A stretch of DNA of 27,170 nucleotides from Chara braunii. Its lineage: Eukaryota; Streptophyta; Charophyceae; Charales; Characeae. The translations under genes and the position numbers were made by a program. The stretch lies in assembly GCA_003427395.1 (NCBI GenBank), contig BFEA01000248.1, positions 1,799,886-1,827,055 of the forward strand. The letters run 5' to 3'. Shown here in pieces: positions 10,332 through 19,771 of the stretch (the first letter of the stretch is position 1; each line of letters opens with the position of its first letter). Below the pieces are notes generated by a model, which had not been told where the DNA came from, ran no database searches, and worked only from the letters and a program-made list of their open reading frames with translations.

Positions 10332-10698
10332 TGGAACCCATTGCACTGCGGTGGTGGATGAAGGCCGGCAATGCATAAGGCCGGCGGGTATGTGTATGTC
10401 CGGGTTTCACTGTAGCAGGCAGGAAGAAGGAAAAAGGTGCTGAATGAAGATTGGAGCGGGGTCAACTACCTGCAGCAGACCCAGATCGGCAGGGAACGGC
10501 ATCATGAAGACCCAAGTGAAGTACTTTATGCTCTTAGCCCTGCCTGTTGGAGCTTTTGTTATTTTTTTGTGAAATTTCCACGCATTTTCTTGGTGACGGC
10601 TGTTGCAGGTCAATCAATGCAGACGTAACACCGTCAAGTTTGAGTCAAGCCCCGAGTCAGTGAAGAGAAGTGTTCAGATTTGGGAGTAGAGGGCTAGA

Positions 10699-10973
10699 AT
10701 GGCCGTGGTCAATAGATCCGGTAAGTCACGGAGTCATACACTGCAGAGGAACAGGCGGAGATAAACCGATGGTTGAAGGAGAAACAGGAGAAAGCAAAGA
10801 AGAGAGCGGAGGAGCTAGAAAGAAGATGGAGGTGGAAGAAGAAGCTGCAGGAAGAAATGGCAAAACAGCCGGCGGAGAAGATGCTGAGGCAGCTGGAGGA
10901 GGACACGAAAGAGATTGAAGAAGAGGAGAAATTTGAACTGCATGTGCAAGCAGGGCAGGAAGGAATGGTATAG
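10699..10973 (+). pseudogene. gag N-terminal coiled-coil fragment
   Basis: ATG at 10699 opens MAVVNRSGKSRSHT, then the frame shifts and continues as AEEQAEINRWLKEKQEKAKK with a long Glu/Lys/Arg-rich helix (RRWRWKKKLQEEMAKQ, LEEDTKEIEEEEK) to a stop at 10973. A basic and acidic coiled coil at the gag N-terminus, 370 nt after the primer-binding site, suits assembly of virus-like particles in the cytoplasm. The gag resumes only at about 12162, after unrelated sequence. The choice of the 10699 start is tentative. Confidence 0.55.
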
Positions 10974-12161
10974 TACGTGCTCCCAGGGAAGACGAGGTGC
11001 AATGACTTGCTGATTTCTGCTGCCGAGATCTGACTGCGAGGTTGTATAGTTGCGTCTTAGGGTCAGATTTGTAATTTTGTTTGTGTCAGGGACTAACCGC
11101 CGGTCCAGTCCTGAGGGAAATTCGTGAGATATCTGCAATTTACAGAAAATTGCAGGCCCGAGTTCCCCTTAGCCGTTACTGCCCTTAGCAGACCCGGGCT
11201 ATCACTAGGACAGCAGGCCCATCTGGGCCTTGGGCTGTAGAGACGGTCTAGACACCGTATAGCCGGGTAGGGCCCAGGCCGAGCAGGCCAAACTGATGCG
11301 GTACCGGTCCAGTAGGTCTAGGTTTAGAGTAGGCCAGCCTATTAATAGGACTGAGCCTGTAGTTTAGGGACTTTTGGCTTTCATTCGCGGGACGCAGCGT
11401 TCGGAGCCAAGCAAGTTTGGTGGAGGCGATTGTCTACAGGCCTGGGCCCTACCCGGCTATACGGCGTCTAGACCCTGAGACCCTCGTCGTGGACAGCAGC
11501 CATAGCCAGCCTACTGGAGCTTGCCATAGCTGGGGCATCCTCTGAGCATCTACCCCTGAGGGTATCTGCGATTGGCTGGGCTATTGAGAGGCTCTTCACT
11601 GAGTGTTTGTGGGTGAACCACTGTCGGCCATCTCGCGTCTGGAGATATTGGGACTGGGTTAGTGGTGCGGCAGCCATAGCTGCTTGTTTCCTCGGCAGAG
11701 TGTTCATCGGCACTGAAGACTTCATCCCTGGACCTGTTCTTCATCTGGGCGGTTGGCGCTGGCCTCTGGGAGGCCTTCTCAGTGTTGCGCTACCAACTGG
11801 GTGTAGGGTAGAGAGTGGAGTGTGGAGTTCTGAGCGTGGCGAGATACTGAAACAAACTCTGTAACGATAATTGGTTCGAGTTGGCTCATCATCAGTGTAA
11901 ATCCTATTGTTATCCTCGCAGGTGTCTTCTTGTGATTGGTTGTTGGGAGTATTGTCAGAGAGTGAGAAATACTGTGTGTCTCTCCCCATCTGTGCATGGT
12001 TGTGTTTCGCTGCTTATTTTGATCTGTGTGCAGTTTGGGCTCTGTCTCCTCTCCCCCTCATCTTATGCATGTATGGGCGCGTATGAGATTGTCTGTGTGT
12101 GAGTGGCGGTGAGAATCGTCAGACAACCAAGTTCATAACAGAGGGGGGAATGCAGTTATGA
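10974..12161. other. unrelated sequence separating the two gag parts
   Basis: About 1.2 kb without gag-like coding. It holds the inverted repeat 11242-11477 and low-value frames with no recognised domain. It may be an insertion into the element or the element's own non-coding DNA. No target-site duplication was identified. Confidence 0.45.
11242..11477. repeat. inverted-repeat (foldback) structure inside the LTR element
   Basis: Arms 11242-11280 and 11439-11477 are reverse complements at 36 of 39 positions (core GGGTAGGGCCCAGGCC against GGCCTGGGCCCTACCC), separated by 158 nt with no open frame of note. It resembles a small foldback element or MITE. No flanking duplication was confirmed. Confidence 0.8.
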
Positions 12162-12568
12162 GACGACTCTGCAATTGGAGCAAGAAGGGCTGCAGCTTGG
12201 GCCGCATGTTTTGAATTTGGGGAGGAGCAGCCTGAGGATGAAACCTGGAAAGAAATAGAGTTGTTTAACGAGAAGCTGAAGGAGATTGCGGACGAGGAGA
12301 AAAAAGCAATAATGATAGAAGAGAGAGAGGTGCAGATTAAATTGAGGCTGGCTGCACAGAAAAGGATGGAGTTTGATGAGAAGAAGGCACTGAAGGAGGA
12401 GGGAGAAACATTGCGAAGGAGAGTGGAGACGCAGAACGAAAAGCCGGACGACACGGACGACAGGCTCACCCTCCTTACCGACGCCATGCTCCACTCCAAA
12501 CGGAAGACCGCTGCACTCCGTAGGACCGTTGAGAGGATGGATGCGGTGCAGGAGGATATGAAGGTCAG
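12162..12568 (+). pseudogene. gag fragment: second coiled-coil segment
   Basis: The frame reads AAWAACFEFGEEQPEDETWK, then LFNEKLKEIADEEKKAIMIE, EREVQIKLRLAAQKRMEFDE, LRRRVETQNEKPDDTDDRLT and VERMDAVQEDMK. It is strongly helical and charged, continuing the coiled-coil style of 10699-10973. An in-frame TGA at 12159-12161 precedes it. A single missing base near 12563 shifts the frame into the next segment (QVEAFVVATCDKINEK). Confidence 0.6.
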
Positions 12569-12964
12569 GTGGAAGCATTTGTCGTGGCCACCTGCGATAA
12601 GATCAATGAAAAGACATCCACCTACGCAGTCCAGTTCAAACAGTTGGCGGCGAAGAAGATAGTCCGCACTATCGCTGAAGAAAGGGCCTTGAGTGGAAGT
12701 GCACAGGCCATTGAAGGAGGAGAGCCTGCCAGCGGAGTAGGGGGAAGCCCGATTAAGAGGGAGAAGATCAAGGTGAAGCTCCCTGACATGTATTCGGGGA
12801 AGAGAGAGGAGAATTTTGATCATTGGGAGTCGATAGTCCAGTCGTACGCATACGCGCAATGCATCCCAGAGGGAGACAAAGTTTTGATGGCTCATTTGTG
12901 CCTAAGTGGCACTGCTGCGGATTATGCACTCTCGCCTGCCAATGACGCAGGCTGCGGGTTGTGA
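12569..12964 (+). pseudogene. gag capsid fragment, N-terminal half
   Basis: After a 1-nt shift the gag continues VEAFVVATCDKINEK, then KIKVKLPDMYSGKREENFDH, WESIVQSYAYAQCIPEGDK and VLMAHLCLSGTAADYA. The pattern 'F.G.....W......Y......D......L.G.A..' is that of the retrotransposon gag domain of Ty3-like elements, which forms the capsid shell. It overlaps the next frame, with the shift between 12930 and 12960. Confidence 0.75.
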
Positions 12965-13502
12965 TATGGTAGCATACTCGCAGAGAACGACATTTAGGAG
13001 CTTCTTAGATGCTATCCGCAACCGTTTTGAGGACAAGACTAAACCCATGGGGACTGCTGACAAGCTTAACAACATCCATCTTAGGAAGTCGCAAAGTGTG
13101 TCGGCCTTGAAGGCCATGATGGATGAGCCGTTACAGACCCCTGATCATGGACTGACCCCCGAACAGATTCTAGACAAGTTTGCTAGAGCTCTTCGTGATC
13201 CCATCAAGAGCAACCTCTACGCTAAGGTCAAGGAGGATGGCACTACCTACGACAAGTTTAGTAAGATGGCGGTGGATCAGGTTGGGTTCCTCCAAGAAGC
13301 AAATTTTCATTGGTACAAGGACTTGGAGAAGGGAAAGAGTTGGAAAGACAAGACCATTTCAAGGAATATTAAGGGCAAGGACAACCTAGAAGTCATGTTT
13401 GAAGAAGGAGGTTGTAAGGCCCTAGCTTATGACCAAATAGAGTATGGATTAGATGAGGACAGTTGTGGAGTTCAGGGAGGTGACTTTGTTGTTGTAGTTT
13501 AA
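12906..13502 (+). pseudogene. gag capsid fragment, C-terminal half
   Basis: From about 12950 the frame reads YSQRTTFRSFLDAIRNRFED, then ADKLNNIHLRKSQSVSALK, LTPEQILDKFARALRDPIKS, and YDKFSKMAVDQVGFLQEA. This matches the second half of the retrotransposon gag domain (fixed-length helical repeats after 'F...L...F'). A stop at 13500 is followed by the Gly/Arg-rich tail in another frame. Confidence 0.75.
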
Positions 13503-13872
13503 TGGGGGAGGACAAAGAGGAAGACGCGGCCGAGCTAGAGGAGGTCGTGATTGGGGTGGAAGAGGACGTGGCTATCAGGAGGAGTGCATCAATGAAGGCT
13601 GTGCAGAAGGAGGTAGGGGTTATGGACCCCGACAAGGTACCACCAGCCAGGCCCCCCAACAACAAAGCAAGGGTAGAGACAATTACACCTTTGCCAACAA
13701 TGGCAACTCAGGCGGTAGGGGAAGGGCACCACTCAAATACCCATGGCACCCTGGACGTGCAAAGGGAGAACCATGGAAGGAATTGAACATGCCCTATGAC
13801 TTGTGGGCCAAGAGGCTCTGAGAGGGGACCTGCATCAAATGCGCAGAGGCAGGTCATATAATCCCTTAGTGC
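13503..13872 (+). pseudogene. gag nucleocapsid tail: Gly/Arg-rich region and CCHC knuckle with a stop
   Basis: The frame from 13504 reads GGGQRGRRGRARGGRDWGGR, a basic RNA-binding tail, then PRQGTTSQAPQQQSKGRDNY and NMPYDLWAKRL up to TGA 13819. In the same frame 13831-13872 reads C-I-K-C-A-E-A-G-H-I-I-P-stop-C, a C-X2-C-X4-H-X4-C zinc knuckle whose last spacer residue is TAG. Nucleocapsid knuckles bind the element's RNA during packaging. Two stops show decay. Confidence 0.75.
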
Positions 13873-14122
13873 CCTGAGTTGAGATCACCGCCAAAAGGCA
13901 GCAGCCAATAGGAGGGGCAGTTGCTCCTACTGAGGCCTTGGGTACATCACAAGAAGCGCACGCTGCAGGAGAACCTACGACCCAAGGACCCCAACGACAA
14001 AGTCTGATGTAGGCCCCCACCTAGATAGTTGTCCAGAGACTGCTTGTGCGAGGGTCTCTCTAGGTGGCTCCCTCATAGGCATTGGTGATGAGCTGATCAC
14101 TCGCCGCCCCGCCTAGGCCGAA

Positions 14123-14452
14123 ATGAAGAAGAGAAGAGGGCACCTAATTTTGGGAGATATCGAGATTAGTCGGACGTGAGTAGGAGCCTCAGTGGATAGT
14201 GGCTCTACGCGTAGTTTTATTAGTAGAAGAGGACTGCAAAAGTTGCACCTAGGAATGAAGGTGCAGAAGTTGAGTGAACCAGTAGTGCGTAGATTGCCCG
14301 ACAACCGCGAGATGCGTGTGGAGGAGTGCGTCGAGGGGATCAAGGCATACTTCCGGTTAGAGGAGGGAAAGAAGGTAGAAAAGGTTTTGCATTCACTCAC
14401 CCTCTTAGTGGAAGACTACCTTCCCTTTGACCTGATTTTAGGGACAGACTGA
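14123..14452 (+). pseudogene. retropepsin (aspartic protease) fragment
   Basis: The frame from ATG 14123 reads MKKRRGHLILGDIEISRT, a TGA at 14177, then GASVDSGSTRSFISRRGLQK, with D-S-G-S-T at 14195-14209 as the active-site triplet (DSGA/ST in Ty3-like proteases). About 75 residues on it reads FDLILGTD, the conserved hydrophobic-ILG.D flap-partner block. The next codon is TGA where most elements have TGG (ILG.DWL). Retropepsins work as dimers and cut the Gag-Pol polyprotein. The RT expected after this is absent. The LTR begins within 52 nt. Confidence 0.8.
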
Positions 14453-14478
14453 GGAGAAGCAGCCTTGGCAGATGCCAC

Positions 14479-14530
14479 TGCAACTATATATATTGGGCTA
14501 CTACTGCAACTATATATATTGGGCTACAGT
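14479..14530 (+). repeat. 26-bp tandem duplication of the LTR edge
   Basis: TGCAACTATATATATTGGGC occurs at 14479 and again at 14505, each followed by a TACTAC/TACAG variant. The 5' LTR has one copy only. Confidence 0.9.
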
Positions 14531-15034
14531 GTTGGAAGCCAGTCAGTTATTCATTTCACAAATTTGTGGAAGCGTTGCTGGAGCTTGTGCGAACTAGTGA
14601 CCTGGACAAAGAAATAGCGTTGGGGGAAGAAGACTAGTAAGACGCGGGCTACTACAGGCAACTATAGCCAGGCGAGACAGAGGAAGACCATCGGCGGCCA
14701 TAGCCGCCCAAGCTTGGCAAGGCACACCGGAGGAAGAACAGTAGTGGGGAGCATCGAGGGATGAACAGTGCAAGTAGCGGGAAGTAGAGAGAAGAAAGAA
14801 AGAGAGAGTGAGAGAAGCAAGATCGGAAGGGGAGAAGTCGGGTACTTACCGGAGACGTGTTGCTGCGATCCAGACTGCCCGGTCCCGAACTTTTTCAATT
14901 GTATATTATTGTAATTTGAGTGGAATGTCGAATTGGCACTGTTCATGTTCATCAGTCAAGCATGTGTGAGCTTTATCTGAATGCTCTCAATTTGCATGTT
15001 GTATTTTGAGTTGAATCTTGTGACCTTCATTGCA
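14505..15034 (+). repeat. 3' LTR
   Basis: Same start (TGCAACTATATATATTGGG) and end (TTCATTGCA) as the 5' LTR. Downstream sequence (CCTTCTTTAG) is unlike the primer-binding site, as expected for a 3' flank. It has about 75 nt not in the 5' LTR (14560-14640) and lacks about 35 nt of it. No clear polypurine tract is seen apart from GAGGAGAAG at 14452-14460. Confidence 0.75.
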
Positions 15035-15500
15035 CCTTCTTTAGAGCATGGGCTTTTTTTTGAAGGAATGTGTGCGGGTGGCCACGAGTTTTTGGTGTGG
15101 GAATGTATGCTTGGAGTTCTGGCCACAGTATCTTCACGAGGAGTCTCAAAGAGTTTGCTGTGGGGCTTCCAGGGTGTCTTAAACAGTAGTGCTCCTGGTG
15201 CCGCGTGAAGATTTTGTGGACTTTGGGATTATGGTACTCTATACACTCTTGGAGGTCGGCTAGATAGCAAATGGGGGATGTCTAGCCATGGAGTGATAGA
15301 AATGGTGGTGACGTGAGTAGGTCGTTTGGGATGAATAGCAGTGTCAGTGTTGTTGTGCTTGTGGGCCGACTCGGAGGGGCTCTCCAAGTTTTTTCGGACT
15401 ATTGGTGGGTCTGGTCGGTGCAGTCTTGCTGGTGGAGCCCTTATGCATTAGGTACGTTGCCTTTTGCCCTTCAGTTTTTATATAGATTGAAAAAACTACA
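15035..15500. other. unassigned spacer right of the LTR element
   Basis: No supported coding or RNA feature. Confidence 0.3.
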
Positions 15501-15528
15501 TATATATATATATCGTCAAATATATATG
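15501..15528. repeat. (TA)n with CGTCAAAT
   Basis: A short TA array interrupted by CGTCAAAT. The reverse complement ATTTGACGATATATATAT also occurs at the right edge of the ribozyme palindrome (21572-21589). Confidence 0.6.
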
Positions 15529-15605
15529 TACAAGTGTGCCGCTTCGGCGGTAGTGTGTGGGCACTTTCACCTTTTATTTATATTACCCGCCTATACTTAT
15601 TTTTG

Positions 15606-15667
15606 TTCGATGGATGGTTTGCGATGATTTGTAGATGGAACGGGGGAGAGAATTCGGGGTTTTCCGG

Positions 15668-15675
<8 letters not shown>
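15606..15675 (+). repeat. dispersed repeat copy 2, beside (CA)n
   Basis: TCGATGGATGGTTTGCGATG and GATTTGTAGATGGAACGGGG match 9222-9300. The CA array follows at 15669-15720. Confidence 0.7.

Positions 15676-15720
<45 letters not shown>
15669..15720. repeat. (CA)n microsatellite
   Basis: About 26 CA units. Confidence 0.97.
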
Positions 15721-15722
<2 letters not shown>

Positions 15723-15736
15723 ACGTGTTCAATCAA

Positions 15737-15909
15737 ATGGAAAGAGAGAGAGACAGCCAAACAGATATAGACGGATGGACGGATGGACAAACAAACATTG
15801 ACAGGTAGACACAGAGAGACAGAGATAGAGATACAGACAGAGAGACAGAGACAGAGACAAACACAGAGACAAACAGAGACAAACAGAGACAGAGAGAGAA
15901 AGAGAGACA
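15737..15909. repeat. GACAGA/GGATGGAC degenerate microsatellite
   Basis: Imperfect ACAGAG, GACAAAC and GGATGGAC units rich in A, G and C. The frames across it (Ser/Val/Leu/Cys-rich or Arg/Glu/Thr-rich) are artefacts. Confidence 0.85.
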
Positions 15910-16753
15910 ACCGTGGTGGATCTTATCCACCTTTTTTTTTCCCCCTCACCTTCGTCGTCTTCTTCTTCTTGGTCCTCGTCGTTGGTTCAGAGATTCACTA
16001 AGTAGCAGGCAGTAGGCCAGCCCTGAAAATCCTGAAAAACTGAAAAGAGCGAATTTTGCATGAAAACACACTTTCACCTTGGGGTCCTAGGCCCGCTTGA
16101 TCGATTTTTTTACTTTTTGTTTTTGCTGTTGGTTTATTTGGTGTCCACTGTATCGACTGGTGACAAGTCTGGCCTAAAAGGTGTGGGACGTTTATTATAA
16201 TGTCCCTGAGAAAACCCTGAAAATTTCGGGCTCTGTTAACCGCTTCTCTAGATCCGAAAATGTTTTTTCAAGGGAACTACTGGAAGCAGCTTCGAGACAC
16301 GGTAATTCTTTTCGGGAAGAAGGTGCTGCAAGCAGCATAGAGACCTGGTAAATGCTCAGAAGAGCAGGACCTGACAAGCACATCTAAGGCCAACAAGGAG
16401 GAATCAGAATCTACTGGGAATCAGCCAGACCCTGAACAGAGACCTGAGAGGATCTCAAAACTGTCCGTATGGTCTGTAGGGAATTATCAGAGGCTGGCAA
16501 GGAGGAACAACACTTCACAGTACGCAGCTCCGCAGGTAAGGCGGGAGTGACAAAGTGTAACAAAGCTCCACATGCAATGGGCATGCTGCCAAGCTGATCG
16601 ATAAAACACAACTCATGAGCGTGAATGTGCTTTGAGGGAAGAGATATAGTAAGGGTAGGAGGAGAGCTGCACACTATAGACTTATTGGAGAACATGATGT
16701 TGACTGGAAGAAAATCATATACTGCGACGGAGGGAAGGAGCGATCCCTCTTTG
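15910..16753. other. unassigned region
   Basis: Open frames are short and match nothing I recognise. There is a small internal duplication (GAAGGTGCTGCAAGCAGCAT resembles GGAACTACTGGAAGCAGCTT, 16270-16340). Confidence 0.3.
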
Positions 16754-16872
16754 TCTATGCAGTCTCTCACGACTTTGGAATGTTGACCCCCCCTGATGAG
16801 TTAACTTGTAGGACTGCGCAGTCTTTGGCGATTTTGGGATGTTTGAAGCCCCCTTATGAGTTAACTTGTAGA
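16754..16872. repeat. 60-bp tandem repeat, two copies
   Basis: TATGAGTTAACTTGTAG ends each copy (16796-16812 and 16856-16872). The rest is diverged (GCAGTCTCTCACGACTTTGG against GCAGTCTTTGGCGATTTTGG). Confidence 0.75.
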
Positions 16873-17087
16873 CATAGGACTTAATGCATTTGGGCCACGT
16901 GTAGAACGAATTTCGGACTTCAATTTGTCAAAGAGATGCTCTGTCATGTTGTATTTCAGCGTTTTGCATTGTGACAACAGGTTCTTCGCCAAGTTCATGG
17001 CAGTCTCTCTACTTCATTTCCCCTGATGTGTTGGGGGCATGGTAACCTATGGCGACTGATACTGTCAATGAAGACATGAGTCCGATT

Positions 17088-17484
17088 AGAACGATCACGC
17101 AAGAAGACATTGCTTTGTGCCTTCCTTGCCACGTCAGGTCTGGTATAGAGGAGCGAAAAAGTTAGGAGGAAGAGTTGAAATGACTACGAGAGGATGGAGA
17201 TGGCGATTGACGAAGAGGTGGTCGGCCAGGACTGTTCTTCAGAGGATGAAGCGATGTGCAAGGGTGAAAAGATAACTTTTCTCGATTTGGAAAGAGGAGG
17301 AAGAACGATGATGCAAGAAGACATTGCTTCGTGCCTTCCTTGCCACGTCGGGTCTGGTATAGAGGAGCGGAACAGATAGGAGGAAGAGTTGAAAGGACTA
17401 TGAGAGGATGGAGATGGCGATTGACGAAGAGGTGGTCGGCCAGGATTGTTCTTCAGAGGGTGAAAAGATAACTTTTCTCGATTT
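17088..17484. repeat. 214-bp tandem duplication ending in a U6 tail
   Basis: Copy 1 starts at 17088 and copy 2 at 17302. They share long blocks such as GAGGATGGAGATGGCGATTG and ACGAAGAGGTGGTCGGCCAG. Copy 2 lacks 18 nt (GATGAAGCGATGTGCAAG region, 17244-17262). Both copies end in GATAACTTTTCTCGATTT, and only copy 2 runs on into more U6 sequence. No coding function is evident. Confidence 0.9.
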
Positions 17485-17545
17485 ATGTGCGTCATTCTTG
17501 TGCAGGGACCACACTGATCTTCCCTATATCGTTCCAATTTTAAAC
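17474..17545 (-). pseudogene. U6 snRNA pseudogene, copy 4, 5'-truncated
   Basis: The minus strand reads AAAATTGGAACGATATAGGG, AAGATCAGTGTGGTCCCTGC, ACAAGAATGACGCACATAAA and TCGAGAAAAG. The ACAGAGA box is ATAGGGA and the AGC triad is AGT. The 5' stem-loop is absent. It is fused at its 3' side to the tandem duplication. Confidence 0.75.
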
Positions 17546-17731
17546 CACCACTACCTCACTCACTGTTGGGAAAAATGGGAATTCCCATACTCTTAAAAAA
17601 TTGGGAGCAGGGCGCGACGACGGCCACCATTGATAAATCTCATCAGCGGCCGTCCTTTAGTTTCGGCCTCCTAAAATATCGGAGGCTCACCCGAGACCGA
17701 CATGGGAAAAGGTCACGGTGCTTTAACGGAA

Positions 17732-17759
17732 TAAATTGAGAAACGGTCCACATTTTTTT
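17732..17759 (+). pseudogene. possible U6 3'-end fragment, copy 5
   Basis: TAAATTGAGAAACGGTCC followed by ACA and T7 resembles the U6 3' end (AAATCGAGAAATGGTCC plus terminator). Sequence to its left is too diverged to call U6. It is the only U6-like piece on the plus strand. Confidence 0.4.
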
Positions 17760-17880
17760 GGGAGAAAAAAAAGGGTGAGCAGATAGAATTTGACTGTCTT
17801 TGCGGATAAAGTCCCAAAGACCTATGATGGTAATAAATATGGTTAACCCGATTAACATAACAAAAGCATAATGGTACACA

Positions 17881-18553
17881 AAGCCACTTAGATATCTAGA
17901 CGGGGCATTGCTTCAGAAGATTCCCAGAATTCCCAGGTAATTGAGCAGTCACACAAGACAGAGCTTTCTGGTCAACCAGGGAATCCCTCCGATGTCCAGT
18001 CTGAAGGGGATAGTAGGAAGGATCATGAGGCTATAGTAAGTTCCCCAAACCCGCCTTCCTCCCAAACCCCTTCTCTTGACATTGAGTCTGAACTCACAAG
18101 CAAAAGGCAAAACTGAAACATCGCCTAGCCAAGGGTCAAGGAGAGTTATCACCCACGAAAGTTGGAACAGTACTCCTACCAGTGAGACATCAAGGAGGTA
18201 CATGGGAGATTGGTTTATCTGAGCTCCCGGGAGCAGTCTATGGAGAAGTTACAGTTTTGGGATCTGCGTCGGCCCCCCCCTCTCCTTCCTCTTCAAAGAA
18301 CGATGTATTAAGTTTTTGTCAAGACAAACTTCCCGCATGGGGGAAAGGCTTTGCTACTAGTAAAAGACGGAGTGCATAGGCTGGCTGAAGGAGATGTATA
18401 TTTGAAATACGAAGTTAGCAAGAACATGGACCTCAGATGGTTCAGTCAGGATGCCCTGTGTGAGCTCCAACTTCTCAAGGTGAAAGCAAATGAATTTTGG
18501 TCAGAAACAAACGTTGGCACTTTGCTGGTCAGACTACCAGGCCGAAGATTGTG
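17881..18553 (+). pseudogene. possible LINE ORF1 remnant, cut off at 18553
   Basis: Overlapping plus frames read LAKGQGELSPTKVG, ENDVLSFCQDKLPAWGKGFA-like sequence, then after a shift VKDGVHRLAEGDVYLKYEVS, DLRWFSQDALCELQLLKVK and FWSETNVGTLLVRLPGRRLW. The last part matches the few codons before ORF2 in LINE B (GTLLVRLLGLKTLMTDGLLD, 21615-21674), which is why I take this as LINE ORF1. No nucleic-acid-binding motif is visible. ORF1 proteins usually coat LINE RNA. The frame stops in the palindrome at 18556. Confidence 0.45.
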
Positions 18554-18555
18554 GA

Positions 18556-18587
18556 GGGGCGCAGCGCTACCGGGAGCGCTGCGCCCC
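18556..18587. repeat. perfect 13-bp palindrome
   Basis: GGGGCGCAGCGCT and AGCGCTGCGCCCC around a 6-nt loop (ACCGGG), 3 nt after the end of the LINE ORF1-like match. Confidence 0.95.
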
Positions 18588-19209
18588 GGCAGCATCAATC
18601 ATGAATCAAGGTCACCGCCACGGAGTGGAGTCGCGCGCGCCGGATAACTGCACGCAGCAAGGAAAATAGCGCGCGCGTGCTCGACGATTGCGCGCGATTG
18701 GGCGCGCGCCTTGAGCTGAAAATTGGACCACCGGTGGTCTACGCTGAGGAGCTGAGGTGGTCCAAATTTCAGACCAAACGGTCCAGCGGATCATGCGACC
18801 ATGAAATTCGAGCGTGTTGGGCGATGAGGACGACGGGGGGATGAAGAGCGCCATGAGTGGTTAGCACACGCAGCCAGGGCATCAGTGTAGAAGTGTGCAC
18901 GCCATTAGGCGCGAGAGAGAAGCGCGAACATTGGTGTTTTAGCTGGTGATGCTTCCGGTGGGTGTACTCCTGCCCTCCACGTGGCAGCGTCCTCTCTCCA
19001 CGGTCTCCACGTGGCGAGGGGAAGGAAGGAGGGTGGAGGAGTGAGAATTGACATCCTGATTAGTTGTCAGATGCCAAGCACCGCTACGACAGGTTCGTAG
19101 GGGCGAAAGCATTTCCGCTCATGGGCGGGATCCGATTTCTAGCGTTGGACAAGCGCTACGCAGGGGCGACAAGCGTTGGGAGATTTATACCGGATGACAC
19201 ACATGGCCT
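18588..19209. other. CG-rich unassigned region with a hairpin
   Basis: Unlike its surroundings it is rich in CpG (GCGCGCGCC, GCGCGCGCG). An inverted repeat CTGAAAATTGGACCACC / GGTGGTCCAAATTTCAG lies at about 18715-18770. No gene seen. Confidence 0.4.
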
Positions 19210-19221
19210 ATATACGAGATT

Positions 19222-19561
19222 AGTCATCATCGTCGCCATCATCAACATCATCATCATCACCATCATCTTCATGTTCAGCATCAAGGTGGAAAGAACGTGG
19301 CAGCGGGAGTGCTGGGCAAGAGAAGGACAGAGAGGAGCAGCAGCATCAGTATCAGCATTATCAACAGCAGTAGCAGCATTTCTGACATCACCATCATCAT
19401 TATGTGCATCTTTATTGGTGAGTCACCATCATCTTCATCATCAGCTTCATCATCAGCTTCATCATCATCATCATAATCATCATCATCATCATCACCAGTA
19501 TCATCATCATTAGTATCATCATCATCAACATCATATCATCATCGTCAGCATAACTGACATG

Positions 19562-19606
<45 letters not shown>

Positions 19607-19685
19607 ATATGAGCATCTTCATTGATGCGTCATCATCATATTCATCTTCATCATCATCACCATCACCATCACCATCATCATCATT

Positions 19686-19771
<86 letters not shown>

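Larger units (their letters stand above)
9712..15034 (+). mobile_element. non-autonomous LTR retrotransposon (gag and protease only), degenerate
   Basis: Two long direct repeats (9712-10318 and 14505-15034) begin TGCAACTATATATATTGGG and end TTCATTGCA. They flank a primer-binding site, a coiled-coil gag, a Gly/Arg-rich segment with a CCHC knuckle, and a retropepsin. The second LTR begins 26-52 nt after the protease frame ends. No reverse transcriptase, RNase H or integrase is present. This makes it a gag-protease element, either an internally deleted Ty3-like copy or a member of a non-autonomous TR-GAG-type group. The gag is interrupted by about 1.2 kb of unrelated DNA, and the reading frame is broken by several shifts and stops. 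Superfamily Ty3/gypsy is inferred from the protease and the gag style. Confidence 0.75.

Noticed and set aside
14450-14475. Polypurine tract of the LTR element
   Set aside because: GAGGAGAAG is short and about 45 nt before the chosen LTR start, so I do not call it.
16791-16812. CTGATGAG in the 60-bp tandem repeat as a ribozyme
   Set aside because: No GAAA box or stem II follows. The sister repeat reads TTATGAG.
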